Numbered from the stretch's first letter, positions 1 through 13,924 are shown. The stretch: 64,000 bases of DNA from Dasypus novemcinctus (GCF_030445035.2 NC_080683.1:22037528-22101527), one strand, 5' to 3'. Notes: generated by a model not told the origin, from the sequence alone. Numbers and translations are program-made.

Positions 1-126
1 ATTAATTACATCATGACAAACCCCATCTCATGGGCATTTTAAATTTTTAATTACTTTAATTTGTTCTAAAACTAAAAATAAATATCTCTAAATTATAATA
101 AAATATGTTGTAATATCTAAAGTGTT

Positions 127-223
127 TGGAGAGCAGGTGTAGCTCAGTGGTTGAGTGCCTGCTTCCCATGTACAAGATCCCAGGTTCAATCCCCAGTATA
201 CCTCCTTAAAAAGAAAAAAAATA
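127..223 (+). repeat. tRNA-Ala-derived SINE, monomer (DAS-I-like)
   Basis: Contains an A-box-like TAGCTCAGTGGTTGA and a B-box-like GGTTCAATCCC, followed by an A-rich tail. It is flanked by a 13-bp TSD with one mismatch (114-126 and 224-236). It resembles tRNA-Ala over about 75 bp but lacks an intact tRNA fold. Confidence 0.85.
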
Positions 224-1187
224 TATCTGAAGTGTTAGATTTCTGGATATATATATCAAATAGAGAGAGATGCAGAAAGGATACTAACCAATATTCATTT
301 CTCTCTTTTCCTTCCTAGCAAAATGCTTATTTTGTTTGGAGTGGCAATGTGCCTAGCCCTCACTGTAGTACTCACTCTCCCAGTCTCCCTGGTAGCCAAG
401 GTGGCCATGTTATGAAATTTAGCGAAAGTAAAGGTTTCTCAGGGCTCCCATTAAAAGGAAAGGTGCAGCCGGCACCATATTGGTTCCCATCTTCTTGTTC
501 GGAACCTGATGGCTGCAGCTGCAGCATCCATCTTGCAACCAATGGGAAAAGCAGAGCAGTGTTATCAGTTGTGTCATCGTTATGTCATTTAAGCAAAGCC
601 AGAGTCAACCTATCTCAAAATTTATATTAAGTGATTTAAAAAACAAAAACATAATAATCAGTTCTTATTTGTTGAATCTACTATATTAGGATTTCTCTTA
701 CTTAAAGACAAACATATTCAGATACAACCTAAATGAAATGCCATATTTAAAGTACCTAGCACAGTAAATACTAAATAAAATGACTAAATTCTTATATTAA
801 CTTGATATAATAACCTACAGAAAAATTGAAAATGATGAGGGCTATGTAGCAAAATGAAAAAAGGGGTATTTTAAGTGAAAAAAAACAAAATACGAAATTC
901 TCCTATGACATTTGCAACTATAAATCAAGATGCTTACATTTAATGAAAAAAATTGGAAGAGACCATGAAAAAGTAAAATGATTGATAGATAGTAATTGAC
1001 TGTGGAAAAGCTTTTTTTCTTTTTAAATTCTGATGTTATTATAGTATATATAAATACAAACATAAATATACATTATGCTTAAGAATACATATAATTTTCA
1101 AATATTATCAGACAAGTTCTTAAATCTATCTTTTGACTGCCATGTTGTTTAGGAGAAAATATAATTAAAATTCTCTACTTCAAATTA

Positions 1188-1376
<189 letters not shown>

Positions 1377-1965
1377 TTAACATGAGTCCAGAATTGATTT
1401 TAAAAAACAAACGGGAAAACAAAATAATGGTATCACACATCAGAAAATAATGCCCAGATTTTAATTTCAAACAACTTGATTTGAATTAAAAGCAATACAT
1501 ATATACTTTAGTAACTTTAAACTTAAGACACTGAAGTACAATTTTATGCATGCAGAAGAAATAGTTGTGATTATTTGCTTCTGGAAAGAATAATTCACTT
1601 TGTAATTGGTTTTCTTTAGGAAAAAATCCTCTTCTCTCAGTAGATGTTATACTTTCTAAAAAATATATTTTAGAGAGACCAAATCTGTAATGCAGGATCA
1701 CCTATGAAGGGAATAAAACCCACAAACTTGCTTTGTTTGGACAGTACAGAAGTTTTTTTAAAAGAATGGCAGTGCTTTCAGTCTAGGCATTTATTTATCC
1801 AATGTCCCTGATCCTACCTCTCCCTTTTATCTTAAATGTTTAGGTCACTTGTCTACCTCTGCAGGCATTAAGGGTGTGATTCCTTACCTATAAAAAAGTG
1901 AACCTTAAAGTATAGACACTAAAACAAAAAAATTCTTGACATAGACTTGGGAAAAATTCTTAAAA

Positions 1966-2644
1966 CAGAACTTCTCAAACTTTTGGACTCAAGACCTCTT
2001 TTTAAAAATTACTGAAAATCCCAAAAAACTTTTACTTATATGGATTAGATCTAACAATATTTTACTCATTAATTCATTTTAAAATAATAAAAAATCCACG
2101 TTATTGTAACATGATTTATGAGAAATAATTATAATTTCTAAAACAAAAAAAATTTAAAAGAAAAGAGGCATTGTTTCACATTTTTGCAAATCTCTTTAAT
2201 GTTTGGCTTAAGAAGAGACAGCTGGGTTCTTGTATCCGCTTCTGCATTCATCATATTGCAATATTAGACATCATGTAGTATCTGGAAACATTTTTTTTTT
2301 TTTTTTTTTTGAGGTACTGGGACTAGAGATTAAACCCAGGACCTCATATGCGGGAAGGCAGCACTCAAGCACTGAGCCACATCAACTCCCGAGTTGGTGT
2401 TTTCCTTTGTTTGCTTGTTTTTAGGAGGCACGAGAAGACAGAACCCAGGACCTCTTGTATGGGAAGCAGGTGCTCAAGTGCTTGAGCCACATCCACTTTC
2501 CAACCACTGTACACTCTTGAGAGGATCAGAGTGTAAAAGGCAAAATAATGTCTTAACATAATCATGAAAATAGTTTGACCTCACAGACCTCACCAAAAGT
2601 ATTAGGGATCCCCGCCAGTCCTTGACCACACCTTGAGAACTGGT
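1966..2644. mobile_element. Nonautonomous hAT-type DNA element, interrupted
   Basis: Ends show imperfect inverted repeats: CTTCTCAAACTTTTGG on the left, and the complement of CCTTGAGAACTGG on the right. The interior is AT-rich, as in mammalian Charlie/MER relics. A dimeric SINE splits it at 2,291-2,501. Old. Confidence 0.5.
2291..2501 (-). repeat. Dimeric tRNA-Ala SINE
   Basis: Read on the minus strand there are two tRNA-Ala-like units, each with A- and B-box remnants, joined by a short AAACAAAC-type linker and ending in an A tail (poly-T on plus). The two units differ from each other. Confidence 0.8.
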
Positions 2645-2883
2645 CTTAATAAGTACAAAACAAGTAGTGAAAGAGCATTCACTAGTCTATAAACTCTGAG
2701 GGCAGAGAACATGTTCTTTGCAGTGTATTTCCACAATAGGCTTGTCTTGGCCCAAAGCAGAAGCGTGCTGAACTGACTTAAATATTATTTTTGACCCCAA
2801 ATCTAGTTACTTCATAAACTTCATTTAACTTTTCCCATATTTTTCATGTAACTTTATTAACAAGCTGTTTTGAAACAAAAATC

Positions 2884-3094
2884 TTTTTTTTTTTTTTTTG
2901 AGGTTACCAGGGCTGGGGATTAAACTCAGGATTTGTATATAGGAAGCTGGCACTCAACCACTGAGCTATATCAACTCCCCCAAATTGGTTTTCTCATTTG
3001 TTTGTTTTGTTGTTTAGGAGGGAGGGGAGATCAAGCCTGGGACCTCATACAAGAGAAGCAGGCGCTCAACCACTTGAGTTACATCCACTCCCCA
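2884..3094 (-). repeat. Dimeric tRNA-Ala SINE
   Basis: Same two-unit structure, linker and tail as the copy at 2.3 kb, diverged in detail. It lies 90 bp from a monomeric copy in the opposite orientation. Confidence 0.8.
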
Positions 3095-3183
3095 AAAATG
3101 CTCTGAAAAGCATTGTACATTCCAAAACACTGACATTATACAGGTACAACTGAAAAAAAACTTAAAATGTAATGGACAGGGGG

Positions 3184-3262
3184 GGTGGATGTAGCTCAGG
3201 GGTTGAGCATTTGCTTCCCATGTACAAAGTCCTGGGTTCAATTGGCGGTACCTCCTAAAAAA
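3184..3262 (+). repeat. tRNA-Ala SINE, monomer
   Basis: A single tRNA-Ala-like unit with A box (TAGCTCAGGGGTTGA) and B-box remnant and a short A tail. Imperfect TSDs of about 15 bp lie near 3,165-3,179 and 3,259-3,273. Confidence 0.8.
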
Positions 3263-3616
3263 TGTACTGGGCAAGTTACATATTTTCAAATGGGAAAAAT
3301 TAGAGAATAAAAGTAAATGTCTTAAACATTATATTTGCATTTTAACAATATAATTTGTCGAAATGTGCAAGCTGTGTTCTCTGGATAGCTGGAGACGAAT
3401 TTGCCAAGAAGTACAGCCAAATGTAATTCCACTTTCTAATTTTAAACTCTACTGACTTAGTCTCTCATTACCACCCAGATAAAATGTAAGAGAATTTAGT
3501 ATGTCATTTGTATTTACAAATTTATTTTATCGCTATATTTTTATATACATTCATAAAACATTCCTATTCATTTTCTTAAGGCTGAGACAATATCTGATTT
3601 AATATTAATTTACCTA

Positions 3617-3775
<159 letters not shown>

Positions 3776-6018
3776 CTATATGAAAAAAAGTGAATGAAAA
3801 TATTAAAGGTTCTATTAAAACCATTTCTAAAATCAAATATTATTTTAAAATATCTGTTCAACTCAGATATGCTAAGTATGTTACAATGAAAATATTTAAT
3901 GTTTACTTTTTTACATGTCACTCATTTTCAATTTAAATGGCTATACAGGGACCCACCAAAACGGCTATACAGGAACCCACCATTAGGACTGTGCCTGTTT
4001 TTCTAGTGGAAAAGAATTGGCAGTAACCATCCTTTAGGGCCAAAAAGGGAAACTCTGAAATTAGCTGGCTGAGGTCAGGAATGTAACTTTTGGCCTGAGA
4101 ATTGAATGAAGATATCTTTAATTCCAAACCAATGACTTTGACTTCATAATCATGACTTCCTATTTTGGGTTTATTGCTAAAGATATAGAAATTTAATTAT
4201 TTACTAGATATTAAATTGTCTTGCTTGATGAAGGCACAGAACATGAAATTAAAAAGTGAAGGGAAAAATAAAGAAAATGATTCAATCCTTAAACAGTGGG
4301 AAATACATGGGGCAAAAATCAAGGATTGAAATTTTATTTATTTTGACATTTAACACTAAGCATTTCTCACAGACCAATTTTTTCTACCACAATGACTAAG
4401 AAAAGTGTAATTTCCACTATTCTCCTAAAATTTCAATTAGGAAGGGTACATATCATACAAACATAGATTATCTAACTAAAAGCTTTCCTGACAAAAGCTT
4501 TAACCACATGAAAATTGGAAGACTACTTGAATATGTAGTTTAAGTTCACAAATAAGGAAACAGAAAGGTGGGTGTTTGCAGAGTTCGTTTGAAGGATTTC
4601 TTTGTACTTTATACTTTACAAAGTACTTCTCTATAACATTATTTGATTAGTATGTGAAACTGGCATTTTTATCATTTATAAGGAGTATAAAGCAATTTTG
4701 AACCACTGGATGACATGAGGATCTTTCACAAGGTGGAATGTGAAAGTATGTAACAGCTTAGACTGTTACTGTATACCCCAACAAACATTCTCCACCTACT
4801 TCCTGTAATACTTGAACCACAATTCAGAGTGCCAGCGTATATTAGGACTACATTTTCAATCTTTTCTTACTACTGTGTGTGACCACTGAGATTCAAATGG
4901 AAGGCCTATGTGTTCCTTCTTAAAGTACACCTTAAATCAGAGAAATTGGGTCTTTCCTCCTCCTTCCCTTCATGCCCACACCTCCCTTCTTAACCTAAGA
5001 TGACACACTAACAATGATGGAGAATTAAAATGAAAAGAGCCTGGTCCCCTGATGACCATGGAGCTGCCATAAAAGCAAGTCCTTGGCAGCCTACCTTTCA
5101 ACTTCTTTCAGATGAAAGAGAAATGACTCTTACCTAGTTTAAGGTATGATTTGTATTTTTAATTTGATTTTGGAGAGTTTCTTTTTTGGTCTTATGCTAC
5201 AAAGTGCAATCCTCCTGTGTATGTATTCTTGAAATACCAAAAAGTGATCAAAATATGCCCTACATATTAAAGATTATAATTCATTTGAGGAGATGGAATA
5301 AATCTATGAAAAGAAATAAAACTGCAAAGTGCAAAGGCTACGTATCAAACGAGTGTAGGCAATACTTGTAAGAGTTTGAGATAATCATCATAAGAGGTGA
5401 AAGAAATAAATTTTTCTGGAGGAGAGATTTATTATGGGTCATGAAATAATGGTCTCACTTTAAAGTAGGGGAGGAAGAGAGCATTGCTGGCAAGAAGCAA
5501 AATGTGAATGACAGGGAATTTACATACAAATTGCTCAGAGGAAAATGAGGATGCTTTGTTTCCCCATGGAGGAACAGCTGTGACTAGAAAACATTCAGTT
5601 TCTTTTCCCACCACTGTGATTGGGTAAGATAAATCTAATTCAGGGGTGAAATATAAGGGACCCCACTGTGATTACACTTCTGCTGAAATAAAGCTGATAT
5701 TTTGACCCCCATCTGTTTGACACTTGTGTCTACCATACAGTGGGTCTGAATTGTGGAGATTAAATAAAGAAATGTAAATTATGAGCCTTCTACCATTCCC
5801 ACAATTATCAGAGAATATAAATTTAACAATAAAGAGCAATTTAGTATTGTCTACTGTCCAGATTCCTACAGGTAATTGCAGGCCATAAAATTTGTATAAT
5901 AAAATAAAATAACAAACAAAAACTCCTGAGTTTAAATTACAAATACTATTCAGACTCAGTTACCATATTCAAATTAGATTATGGCTCTTATAAAGATTAC
6001 TACATTCAAAACAGTACA

Positions 6019-6733
<715 letters not shown>

Positions 6734-7669
6734 TTAAAAGTATTGGTTCATCTCATCATAATACACTTTTATACCAATATTATTTTTATGATTATGAATG
6801 TCAAAACAAATTCAATTAAAGATGCCTCACTTTCTAAAAAGGGAGCCACTTACAGTGTGCTAAAATGCATAAATTGAGTTTCAGACCTCACTAGAAAAAG
6901 GAACAAAAGATGTCCATAGTCGTTTTTCTATCTAACAGGTTTTGATAGAAGTGTTACTAAAACTCATGAAAAGATCTGGCTATTTATAAAAAGTAAACAT
7001 AGTTACATTCTCATATTCACTTACTTATTTTTGTTCTTTTATCTAATATGGTCATACCAGGATGTCTTGGCTATCCAAATATTCCAGGAAACAGAATTAT
7101 GAAACCCACGCCAAATTTTTAAGAAACAAAATATTCTATACAAAGTATAAGTTTAGCTAGCCTTCCATGGGCAATGCAAACTTACAGATTCTCAAGTCTA
7201 GCCCTCAAGCGTTATTTTATTATGAATAAGGGAGAAAAAAATAGTAATTAATATAATTTTCAGACTGAATGTCAGATTGCACTGAATGTATTTGTAGTCA
7301 CATTATGTTTATCATTTTCTTCATCATTTAAACCATTTCCCCTCTAATTACTATCTTGTTTTTTAATTAAAAGTTTTTAAAAAGTAAAACCAATGTCTCT
7401 TTTTCCTCGCACAACTTCGCCTCACTTAATTTCTTTTATACAATATGCATATAGCTATTGTTTACATTTAAGAATTTAGTAATTTATTTTGGGTCACTTA
7501 TCTTTTTGACCATGGAAATTGAAAACGATGCTCTTTTTTTCAGTCAATTCTTAACTACAGAAAATTGTAAGTGCATATCATCTTTACAGAGATTAGCCTC
7601 CTCTTTTAAAATGCGAAGATTAAGAGGCATGTTTGATAATAAATACTATGTCTCAAATTTAAATCTTAC

Positions 7670-8094
7670 CCTTAATATTGTCCTTATAGAACTTATTGCT
7701 CTCTTCCACAGTACTAAAACCAGCATACTGGCGGATTGTCCAGGGCCTAAAGGTGTACATGGTGGGATATGGTCCACGTGTGAATGGCTTCACTCCTGGA
7801 AGTTCTTCAGGTAAGTCTCTGGTATCCCTACTGGAATACAAAGGCTTTATGGAGATCCCTTCTGGGGTGTGCCATATTAGGTCTTCTGGGTTTTTGCCTT
7901 TCAGCTGCTTTTTAGCCAGCGCAGCCCATTCTGGATGAAGGGGTTGTTGCTGATGTATAAGTCGCTGCCATACTAGCCTGGGGCCTGGTGATTCTTTCAG
8001 CTGCTTCAGATGATGGGGTGAATGCCAGAAAAGCCAAGTCTTAGCCCTCAGCATGATGGAACATGGAAAACATCAAACAGGAGCAAGAATTGAC
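7670..8094 (-). CDS. MMUT: MMUT exon 2: 5' UTR tail, start codon, residues 1-128
   Basis: The exon lies between acceptor TTTTTTAG|GTCA (exon starts at 8,094) and donor AAGG|GTAAG (exon ends at 7,670). The ATG is at 8,054-8,052, leaving 40 nt of 5' UTR in this exon and 385 coding nt, phase 1 at the end. The product begins [20 protein letters not shown]. The first ~32 residues are rich in basic residues and Ser/Gln with almost no acidic ones, as expected for the mitochondrial presequence. They differ more from human than the mature part does. The segment around [19 protein letters not shown] is the highly conserved start of the acyl-CoA-binding barrel. The start choice follows the conserved MLRAK opening. 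Intact; identity is very secure. Confidence 0.97.
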
Positions 8095-8375
8095 CTAAAA
8101 AACACAGTATATTAATCTGTTTTCAGCTTTTTCCTTTTGTGCTTCCTATATCTGGAATAACTTTGGCCCCTCCGTTTTGTATCTACTATCACTGTTGTAA
8201 TTCCAGTTCTCTTCAACAAGTGTCTTAGTTGGTCTTATTGACCCCAGCGTTAGACCCCATAAATTCATTGCCACATTGTCACCACAGCCAATCTGAACCT
8301 GTCATACACAACCCTCCTTAAAATTTTTCAAAAGCCCTTTAATATGTAGAGAACATAGTATAGCCTCCTTATCTT

Positions 8376-8480
8376 TTCATTCAAAAGGTTTTACCAAATA
8401 TCTACTTTGTGACAGGCACAAGGCTGAGCTGGAGAAAAAGTAGTGAGCAAGATAAAAAGGAATTCAAAGCCTCCATGACC
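8376..8480 (+). repeat. L2-like LINE fragment
   Basis: The words for a short CATTCA-type start, 'tactttgtgacaggcac' and 'gagcaagataaaaagg' follow the usual order of the L2 3' end. Short and diverged. Confidence 0.4.
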
Positions 8481-9239
8481 CAGTTCCTGCTTACCTCTCA
8501 GACTCATTTCTGCCTTTGTTCACTACATCTTTTGTGTTCTAGAAATACTATATTCACTACAGTTCCTTGCATACACCAAAATTGTGAGGGTATACTCTTG
8601 CTGTTTTGTCTACCTAGGACTTTCTTTAGCTAATTCAGTGCAGGCATCACCTCCAATATGCAGGAGATGCCAGCATTTGAACCTAGACAGCTTAGTTCCA
8701 AAGTTCTTGCAATTAAGATCCTCCCAGGCGAACCCACAAGCTAGGATAAATGGCCTCTTCAGTAATACCAAGCACCATGTTTATATACCTACTGTTTCCA
8801 ATACTGTAACATATTAGAGCAACCCATTTTTATATTTAATAAACATACTTACATAAATTTACATCATAAAATATATGTATATATTTATTAATATATATGC
8901 CTTCTCTACTGTCTATGATCTGCTCCAACATTAGAGCTATACATTCCTGATAACTAGCACAAAGAATTGTATACTAGATGGCCAAGTCCAATGACATCAT
9001 TTTACAGATGTTGAAATTAAGGTCCAAAGGAATGAAGTGGCTTCATAAAAATCCCACTCAGCAAAGCAGTAAACTGTTCACTTGAATTACTAAATACTTG
9101 TCGCCTCAAAATGTTTTCAAGGAATATGATAAACAAATTTATTAATATTTTTATCATGCCATTTGTTTTATACTGGATGAGGCAACAAATGTGCCTAAAC
9201 ATTATTTTCCACACCAATTCTCATTTATCAATGTAGTGA

Positions 9240-9760
9240 AGCATAAAAGAAAATAATTCCCAATATTTGTAAGGCGTTGTGAAACAAATATACAAACCAC
9301 TGGTGGAGCCATAAACTATTCTGACTACTTTAGAAAGCAAATTGCAATATGTGTGATGGGTTTTAGAAATGTTCATATGATTTCAACTCAGTAACACCAC
9401 TCATGGGTTAGCTATAACAACACATAATAGAAAAGACTTTGAATATAACAAATGTCTAAAGACTTAAAAATGAATAAGCAAACTACAGCATATAAAAATG
9501 CTAGAATTTTAGGTGGCTATCAAAATATGTTTAAGAAATAGGCAACACTAATCTTTGATTTTAGAAGTTGGAAGAGTGGCTACTTATGATGATGTACTAG
9601 AAGGCAATATGAGGGGGCCTTTTGGTTTTCATCTGAACACTGATTACAAGATGCAAGCAATTTGTGGAAATGCATCATACTGTACACTTATGCTTATATA
9701 CACTTAGTTTTAAGTACTACATATAAATACAAATTTTAAATATGTTATAGGTAGTATTTT
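9240..9760 (+). repeat. Old L1/HAL1-like 3' remnant
   Basis: Successive phrases typical of old LINE-1 3' regions are present: a two-hybrid 'tttagaaagcaaattg' section, 'aataagcaaactacagcata', and a tail of ATAAATA repeats. Strongly decayed. Confidence 0.4.
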
Positions 9761-11202
9761 AAAAGGCAGAGAGGCACAAAAAGTGTTAAGTGAAAGAATC
9801 AGGACACAAAATTGTGAGCACAATATGTTCAATTAGGTAAAAAGTGCAAAGAACAAAGTCTAAAAGGAAATACAACAAAAACAACTGCCATTATGTTTTT
9901 ACATCCATTATGATTTTTATTTTTTTGAATCCATGGGGTTTTTGTCATCCATCTTCTTGCAAGCCATTAACTACATTTACTAGCTGAAAAGGTGAGTGAA
10001 AAAAATTATGAAGTTAGAGTTTGAAAACTGCTTGAGACTAGACTATAGACAGGAAATATCACACCCATTTCATACAAAATACTCATGGAGCGTTCCTAAA
10101 TCTCAACAACTGATAGGAAAGAGCCCTTTATAAGAGTGACTCCCTGAAAATCGCAAAGCAAAGTGGTAGAGGCTGGAAATAGACATTTTTAGGTAAGAAC
10201 ACTACTGATGGCAATAGGACTTCTGAATTTTCTCAAAAGATCCATCAACAGAGGACTTAAACATTCAAAGAAGCAACATGCAAAACAAATATAACAAATT
10301 AATGATCGTCAGAATTTGTTAAAGAACAATTATGAAGCCCTTCCCAATCCACCCCAAAAAGCATCACTAAGAGAAAACACTTAAAATTCTGAAACAACTA
10401 TTTGCCAAGTTGGGACTATTTAATATAGGGTTCCACAGGACTACTTCAACAAAAACTAGCCACCTCTGATGTTTAGTCAATTTAGGTTTGGGATGGCAAC
10501 ATAAGACGTGTAAACTAAATATTAGCATAAGTAAAACATTATGCTTACGAATATATTGGGAGGAAATAGTCAAGTAATTTATAACTAGACACATACACAC
10601 ATACACGATTAGTATCCAAAGTTCAGAGCTTCTAAAAACAGTCTCCTTTTGTATAAAAGTGAGAACAAGTAATTTATACTTTTACGTCAATTTTCACCTG
10701 TCTTTACTATTCCACGATCTTATCTCTACCCCCAGCTAAATGCAGAAAGTCACGTTCAGTCCAGCCACTTCTTAACAAAAACCGTAAGAGTAACAAGCGA
10801 CGAGTCCAAGAAAGGAGGCAGCCGTGGAGCCAGGGCACCTCTCTGGAATTGTACAAGATTCTTGCAATCATACAAAACACTTCCAAGAAGTGTCACCGGG
10901 CGAGACCACTTTGGGGTGCTTAGGTAGAGAAAACGGCGACATCGCTCCAGCGGTGGTACCTTCTCCCTAGAAGCACCCCCTAACTTCCGATGGCCTGGAC
11001 CAAGGTGTGTGAGTCTTAGCAAACATCTACACCTAAGATGAAGGTAGAGGAAGGGGGATCCGGTCACAGAAGAAGGTAAATAAGGAGGAAGTTAGGGGTG
11101 AGGAAAAGGGCAGAGACTCAAAGAACAGGGAGGGAGAGGGGAGCAAGAAGAATGGAGGGATCCAAAAGGGTGACAGGACCCACGGTGCACAGTCGTACTC
11201 AC

Positions 11203-11290
11203 CGACCGGCCTTAGCTAAGCGCCTGGGCGGACGAACTTCGGAGACCACAGCAGCACTTGCCAGAGCGCCACAAAATTGGGACCCAACTG
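11203..11290 (-). other. MMUT: MMUT exon 1 (5' UTR), probable
   Basis: On the minus strand a strong donor (G|GTGAGT, complement of ACTCAC at 11,197-11,202) ends a GC-rich stretch at 11,203. MMUT exon 2 starts with 5' UTR sequence behind a good acceptor, so an upstream noncoding exon is required, and this is the best donor in the GC-rich region. The 5' boundary is a guess; the inverted CCAAT at 11,276-11,280 may lie in or just upstream of the exon. Inferred, not proven. Confidence 0.5.
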
Positions 11291-11495
11291 CGCAAGTACA
11301 GACACCAGCCCAGGGACCAATCAGGGAGCACAGGCCAGCACCGCCCTCCTCCTAGCCAATCTAATTGCGCTCTCGCCGGCGCGCCGCTGTTGACAGCAAA
11401 GGATGGGGCCGCAAGTCCTGCCCCCGGCGTCGCGTTTCCGCTTTTCTCCACAACTACTTCCAGGTCTCCTGGCTTTCGATTGTTTGAGCGCCAAT
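11204..11495. promoter_or_regulatory. Probable bidirectional MMUT/CENPQ promoter, CCAAT-rich
   Basis: The interval between the two divergent first exons is the only clearly GC/CpG-rich stretch in an AT-rich window. CCAAT motifs occur at 11,317-11,321 and 11,356-11,360 on the plus strand. An overlapping forward and inverted pair lies at 11,491-11,498, and one inverted copy at 11,276-11,280. CCAAT is the NF-Y motif and is common in TATA-less bidirectional promoters; no convincing TATA box is visible. The head-to-head arrangement and short spacing suggest co-regulation. Exact transcription starts are inferred. Confidence 0.7.
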
Positions 11496-11527
11496 TGGTC
11501 TGCGCGCTACTCGAAGAGGACTTAGCG
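11470..11527 (+). other. CENPQ: CENPQ exon 1 (5' UTR), probable
   Basis: A strong plus-strand donor, GCG|GTGAGT at 11,528, follows the CCAAT-containing GC-rich segment. The first coding exon begins one base before the ATG, so an upstream leader exon is needed, and this is the natural candidate. The 5' end is approximate. Confidence 0.55.
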
Positions 11528-12334
11528 GTGAGTTGTAAAAGCGATTAACTCGCCCGGTGCAGATTGGGGGATGAGTGTTGTGACTACTACTTTTATATCA
11601 ACCTCTGTGATCTATACTTGAGAAGTGTGAGCCTATTTTCCAAGGGAAGGGAAATCTGGCCAGCTGTGCCTTCGGCGTCGCACACTGAAATATTTTGATA
11701 ACTCGAGGAGGAGTAAAAACCACACTAGGTTATATAAAGTCTTCCTTCACCGCCCCCATTTTCCCCAAGTATGTTCATCCTCCTTTAAACTGTCCTGCAG
11801 CCAAGAAGTGGGTGAAGTGCTGCCTTAGAGATTTTTGTCTAGATTGAGATAATTTGGTTTCCACAAGTTTCAGCAAGCCTTTAGGGAAAACAAAACAGCC
11901 AAGGATGCTTCTCGGTTATCTACAAGGTAAAGGATGAATTCTTTATCATAGTGTATCGTCGGGCTGCACACTGCGTTTCTAGCTTTATTTTTTGTCCACT
12001 TTCATATACATTAGGAGCTTCGGTGAACTTTCCTGACTCTTAACACCAAATACTTAAAAGCTGTCCTGCCGTTGGGCTTGCTGTTTTCTCTTGAATACGT
12101 CATCCCCCCTCCTTTTGCCTATTTTACGACGTAATTCAAATCTTACTTTTATCTTCGAATACTATATATTACACACACACAAACCAATTTGAGATAATCA
12201 GTTATCTGTCTCTTTTATAGCATTTATCACATTTGGTGTAATTGTGTATAGGGACTTTTTCAGGTCTGTCTGGCTATCCATCTAGGACCAGGATGAAAGT
12301 TGTCTTTTAAATATACATTGCAACTAGTCCAATA

Positions 12335-12600
12335 GCAATAGAAATGATAGCTTTTATTTACTGAGTTTTTGCTGTCCCAAGTACTGTCCTAAGTACTATC
12401 TTTATTATGTACTAAATCATTTTAGCTTCACAAAGCCTTTGATGTTGGTACTATTATTAGCCCATTTTACAGATGGGGAAGCTGGAGTAGTTTACTTGCT
12501 CAAGGCTGTACACAAACAAGTAGCAGAGCTGCGATTTGAAGCTGCGAATTTATCCTCATCCCTGGCTCACTCTTAACCACTGTACCAGTAGTTCTTTACT
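12335..12600 (+). repeat. MIR SINE
   Basis: Recognisable MIR order: 'tttatttactgagtttt', 'actgtcctaagtacta', 'cccattttacagatgggga', 'agcagagctgcgatttgaa', then 'actcttaaccactgtacc'. Near full length, diverged. Confidence 0.85.
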
Positions 12601-13214
12601 GGAGGTAATTTGCCCCTAGGGCACAGTTGACAGTGTCAGGAGACAATTTCAGTTGTTAGACTGGGGATGAGGGATACTGGCATCTAGTGAGTAGGAACTG
12701 AAGATAATGTTAAACATCACAACACCCTAAATAGCCCCTTACAACAAAGAATTACCCCATTCAAAATGTCAATTGTGCCAAAATTGAGAAATCTTGCAAT
12801 ATAGTGTACTGCCTCAAGTAGTCGTCAATGGAATCAGTGTTTCTCAAACTATAATAAAAGGTCTGGGTGTTTTGTTTCTAATCAGTCACAACTGATACTT
12901 TTGTAAAAATACAATTAAAAAATGAATTACTAGGAAAAAAAATGAAATTTAAAAAGGCAAAAGTCAAGGCCAGTTTTTTTTTTATTAGATTCAACATAAA
13001 TTCTGTCAAATTCCTATAAAAGTTTCTAAATAATTACTCTTAATTTCTATACTTAAAATAACTAGTACAAGTAAATGAACTAATCTTGGAATAGCACACA
13101 ATTCAATGCTATGGAATAAAAATGATCAAGAAAAAAATGTCAGAACCAAACTATAAATAAGTGTCAGATGAACATTAGAGACAATAAAACCCTACATGCT
13201 TTTAGAAAGAAATG

Positions 13215-13570
13215 AAGTTAGGTGTTTAGGAAGGCTTTGGGAAGGAGGTGGCTCCTGATCTCAAGGGGTGGACAGAAAGGAGATGAGAAAGCACCTCAGG
13301 TAAAGGCTACAGTGTGTGCATTGGGTGCATAATTATTCAAAGTATATTCAGGAATCTATGAATATTCAAGTCTAGCTAGAGAGGAAGGTTCAATTAAGGA
13401 GTAGTGGGACAGAAGTATGGAAAGCTAAAGTGGGCTAGATTGTTAAGAACTGTAAATGTCTTTAAGAGTTTGAATGTAATATAGTAGGTGTTGGGGATGG
13501 CTGGGTTTTTAAGTAGAGGAAGTAAAGGGACATGGATGACAAGTTGGAGAGGAAGGGATTTCAAGAATGG
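13215..13570 (+). repeat. L2 LINE fragment
   Basis: Phrases of the L2 consensus in order: 'aggaaggctttgggaaggag', 'gtaaaggctacagtgtgtgc', 'aagtgggctagat', then a decayed end. Old. Confidence 0.5.
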
Positions 13571-13924
13571 GACACAGAACAGAGACTAGGAGTAGAGTAA
13601 GGGACTTTACTACCACATTTCTCAAAAGCAGGAAAAAGTGATATTTTGACTTTCACTGCTTTTTATAACCGAACTAACATATAGTTTCCGAATGTAGTTT
13701 GCGATCTCTCAACTATTTCATCCCCATTGTTTTTTTAAGTCTTATAGGGGGAAAAAAAGCCTAAAGCTTTTCCTTTTAATGTTTGAAGCCTTCTTCATTG
13801 ACTATCTTTATCTGTGTATATATTTAAACTGTGTTAATAGAATCAATTCTGAATGTTTAAAAAAGGAATGGTGAATAAAATATAGAGCTAGCTGTGTATG
13901 CCTAGAAATACATATACATTTCTA

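Larger units (their letters stand above)
8095..11196 (-). other. MMUT: MMUT intron 1
   Basis: Noncoding, AT-rich up to about 10.7 kb, then progressively GC-richer toward the promoter. It holds a weak L2 fragment near 8.4 kb. Around 9.24-9.76 kb is a stretch resembling the 3' part of an old L1/HAL1 ('ccactggtggagccataaac' type). I see no other gene signal. Confidence 0.7.

Noticed and set aside
131-205. tRNA-Ala gene
   Set aside because: A and B boxes are present, but the acceptor stem does not pair, an A-rich tail and TSD follow, and the same unit recurs in SINEs across the window.
10756-11067. A 103-codon minus-strand gene upstream of CENPQ
   Set aside because: It lies in MMUT intron 1 near the promoter, where GC content lengthens random frames; no homology recognised.
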